5,013 nucleotides of DNA. It comes from Verrucomicrobiota bacterium. Its GTDB lineage: Bacteria; Verrucomicrobiota; Verrucomicrobiia; Methylacidiphilales; Verrucolacustridaceae. The notes under the pieces were generated by a model. That model was not told where the DNA came from and made no database searches. It saw only the letters and a list, made by a program, of their open reading frames with translations. Below are positions 4,989 through 5,013 of the stretch, one piece after another; position 1 is the first letter of the stretch; every line of letters starts with the position of its first letter. Location: assembly GCA_010024525.1 (NCBI GenBank), contig RGGS01000113.1:1-5013 (forward strand), given 5' to 3'. The position numbers were made by a program, and so were the translations under genes.

Positions 4989-5013
4989 GATGAAGATGAA
5001 GATTAAGATGAAG
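4989..5013. repeat. Hexanucleotide tandem repeat (GATGAA), runs off right edge
   Basis: Four units, GATGAA, GATGAA, GATTAA and GATGAA, then a further G at the window end. On the minus strand this reads as a CTTCAT-type tract beginning 22 bp upstream of the glycosyltransferase GTG. The total length is unknown because the window ends. It could be a slippage-prone tract in the gene's promoter or leader, or simple intergenic low-complexity sequence. Confidence 0.7.

Noticed and set aside
4454..4990. A 178-residue plus-strand frame opposite the glycosyltransferase
   Set aside because: It is antisense to a gene with clear family motifs, has no ribosome binding site that I can see, and its translation has no domain-like features.

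Overview
The window is an ordinary-looking bacterial chromosomal segment with six protein-coding genes. One of them is cut by the left edge. I see no rRNA, tRNA, CRISPR array or transposase. The gene set is an exported FecR-domain protein, a WYL regulator with a DeoR-type N-terminal helix-turn-helix, a large outer-membrane beta-barrel protein ending in Phe, and a WaaE/KdtX-like family 2 glycosyltransferase. Together with moderately high GC, this points to a Gram-negative bacterium. Verrucomicrobiota is my best guess from the style of the FecR and WYL proteins. That placement is inference, not proof.

Layout, left to right. Positions 480 to 1 (minus) hold the first 160 residues of a FecR-domain protein with a signal peptide. 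Positions 481-859 are non-coding. They are AT-rich at about 570-700, with a perfect 11-bp tandem duplication containing TTGACA, followed at 701-795 by a set of overlapping inverted repeats. Positions 1193-860 (minus) hold two very small overlapping genes that are easy to miss: a 64-residue zinc-ribbon protein and a 48-residue hydrophobic protein. Both have strong Shine-Dalgarno sequences and they overlap by 8 bp. The WYL regulator (1248-2246, plus) is transcribed divergently from this pair, with only 54 bp between the start codons and an inverted repeat at its own start codon. A 90-bp gap with a perfect 8-bp hairpin precedes the beta-barrel gene (2337-4151, plus). The barrel gene converges, 23 bp apart, on the glycosyltransferase gene (4966-4175, minus). 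A hexanucleotide repeat lies just upstream of the glycosyltransferase start and runs off the right edge.

Functional reading. Most of the content concerns the cell envelope: exported FecR protein, outer-membrane barrel, surface-glycan glycosyltransferase and a small membrane protein. The WYL protein is the only regulator. Its position suggests control of the divergent small-gene pair, of itself, or of the downstream barrel gene, but nothing in the sequence proves a target. The points most worth a second look are the zinc-ribbon/membrane micro-operon, the apparent two-part architecture of the barrel protein, and the structured gap between the FecR gene and the micro-operon. I did not find a clearly new defence or mobile system.
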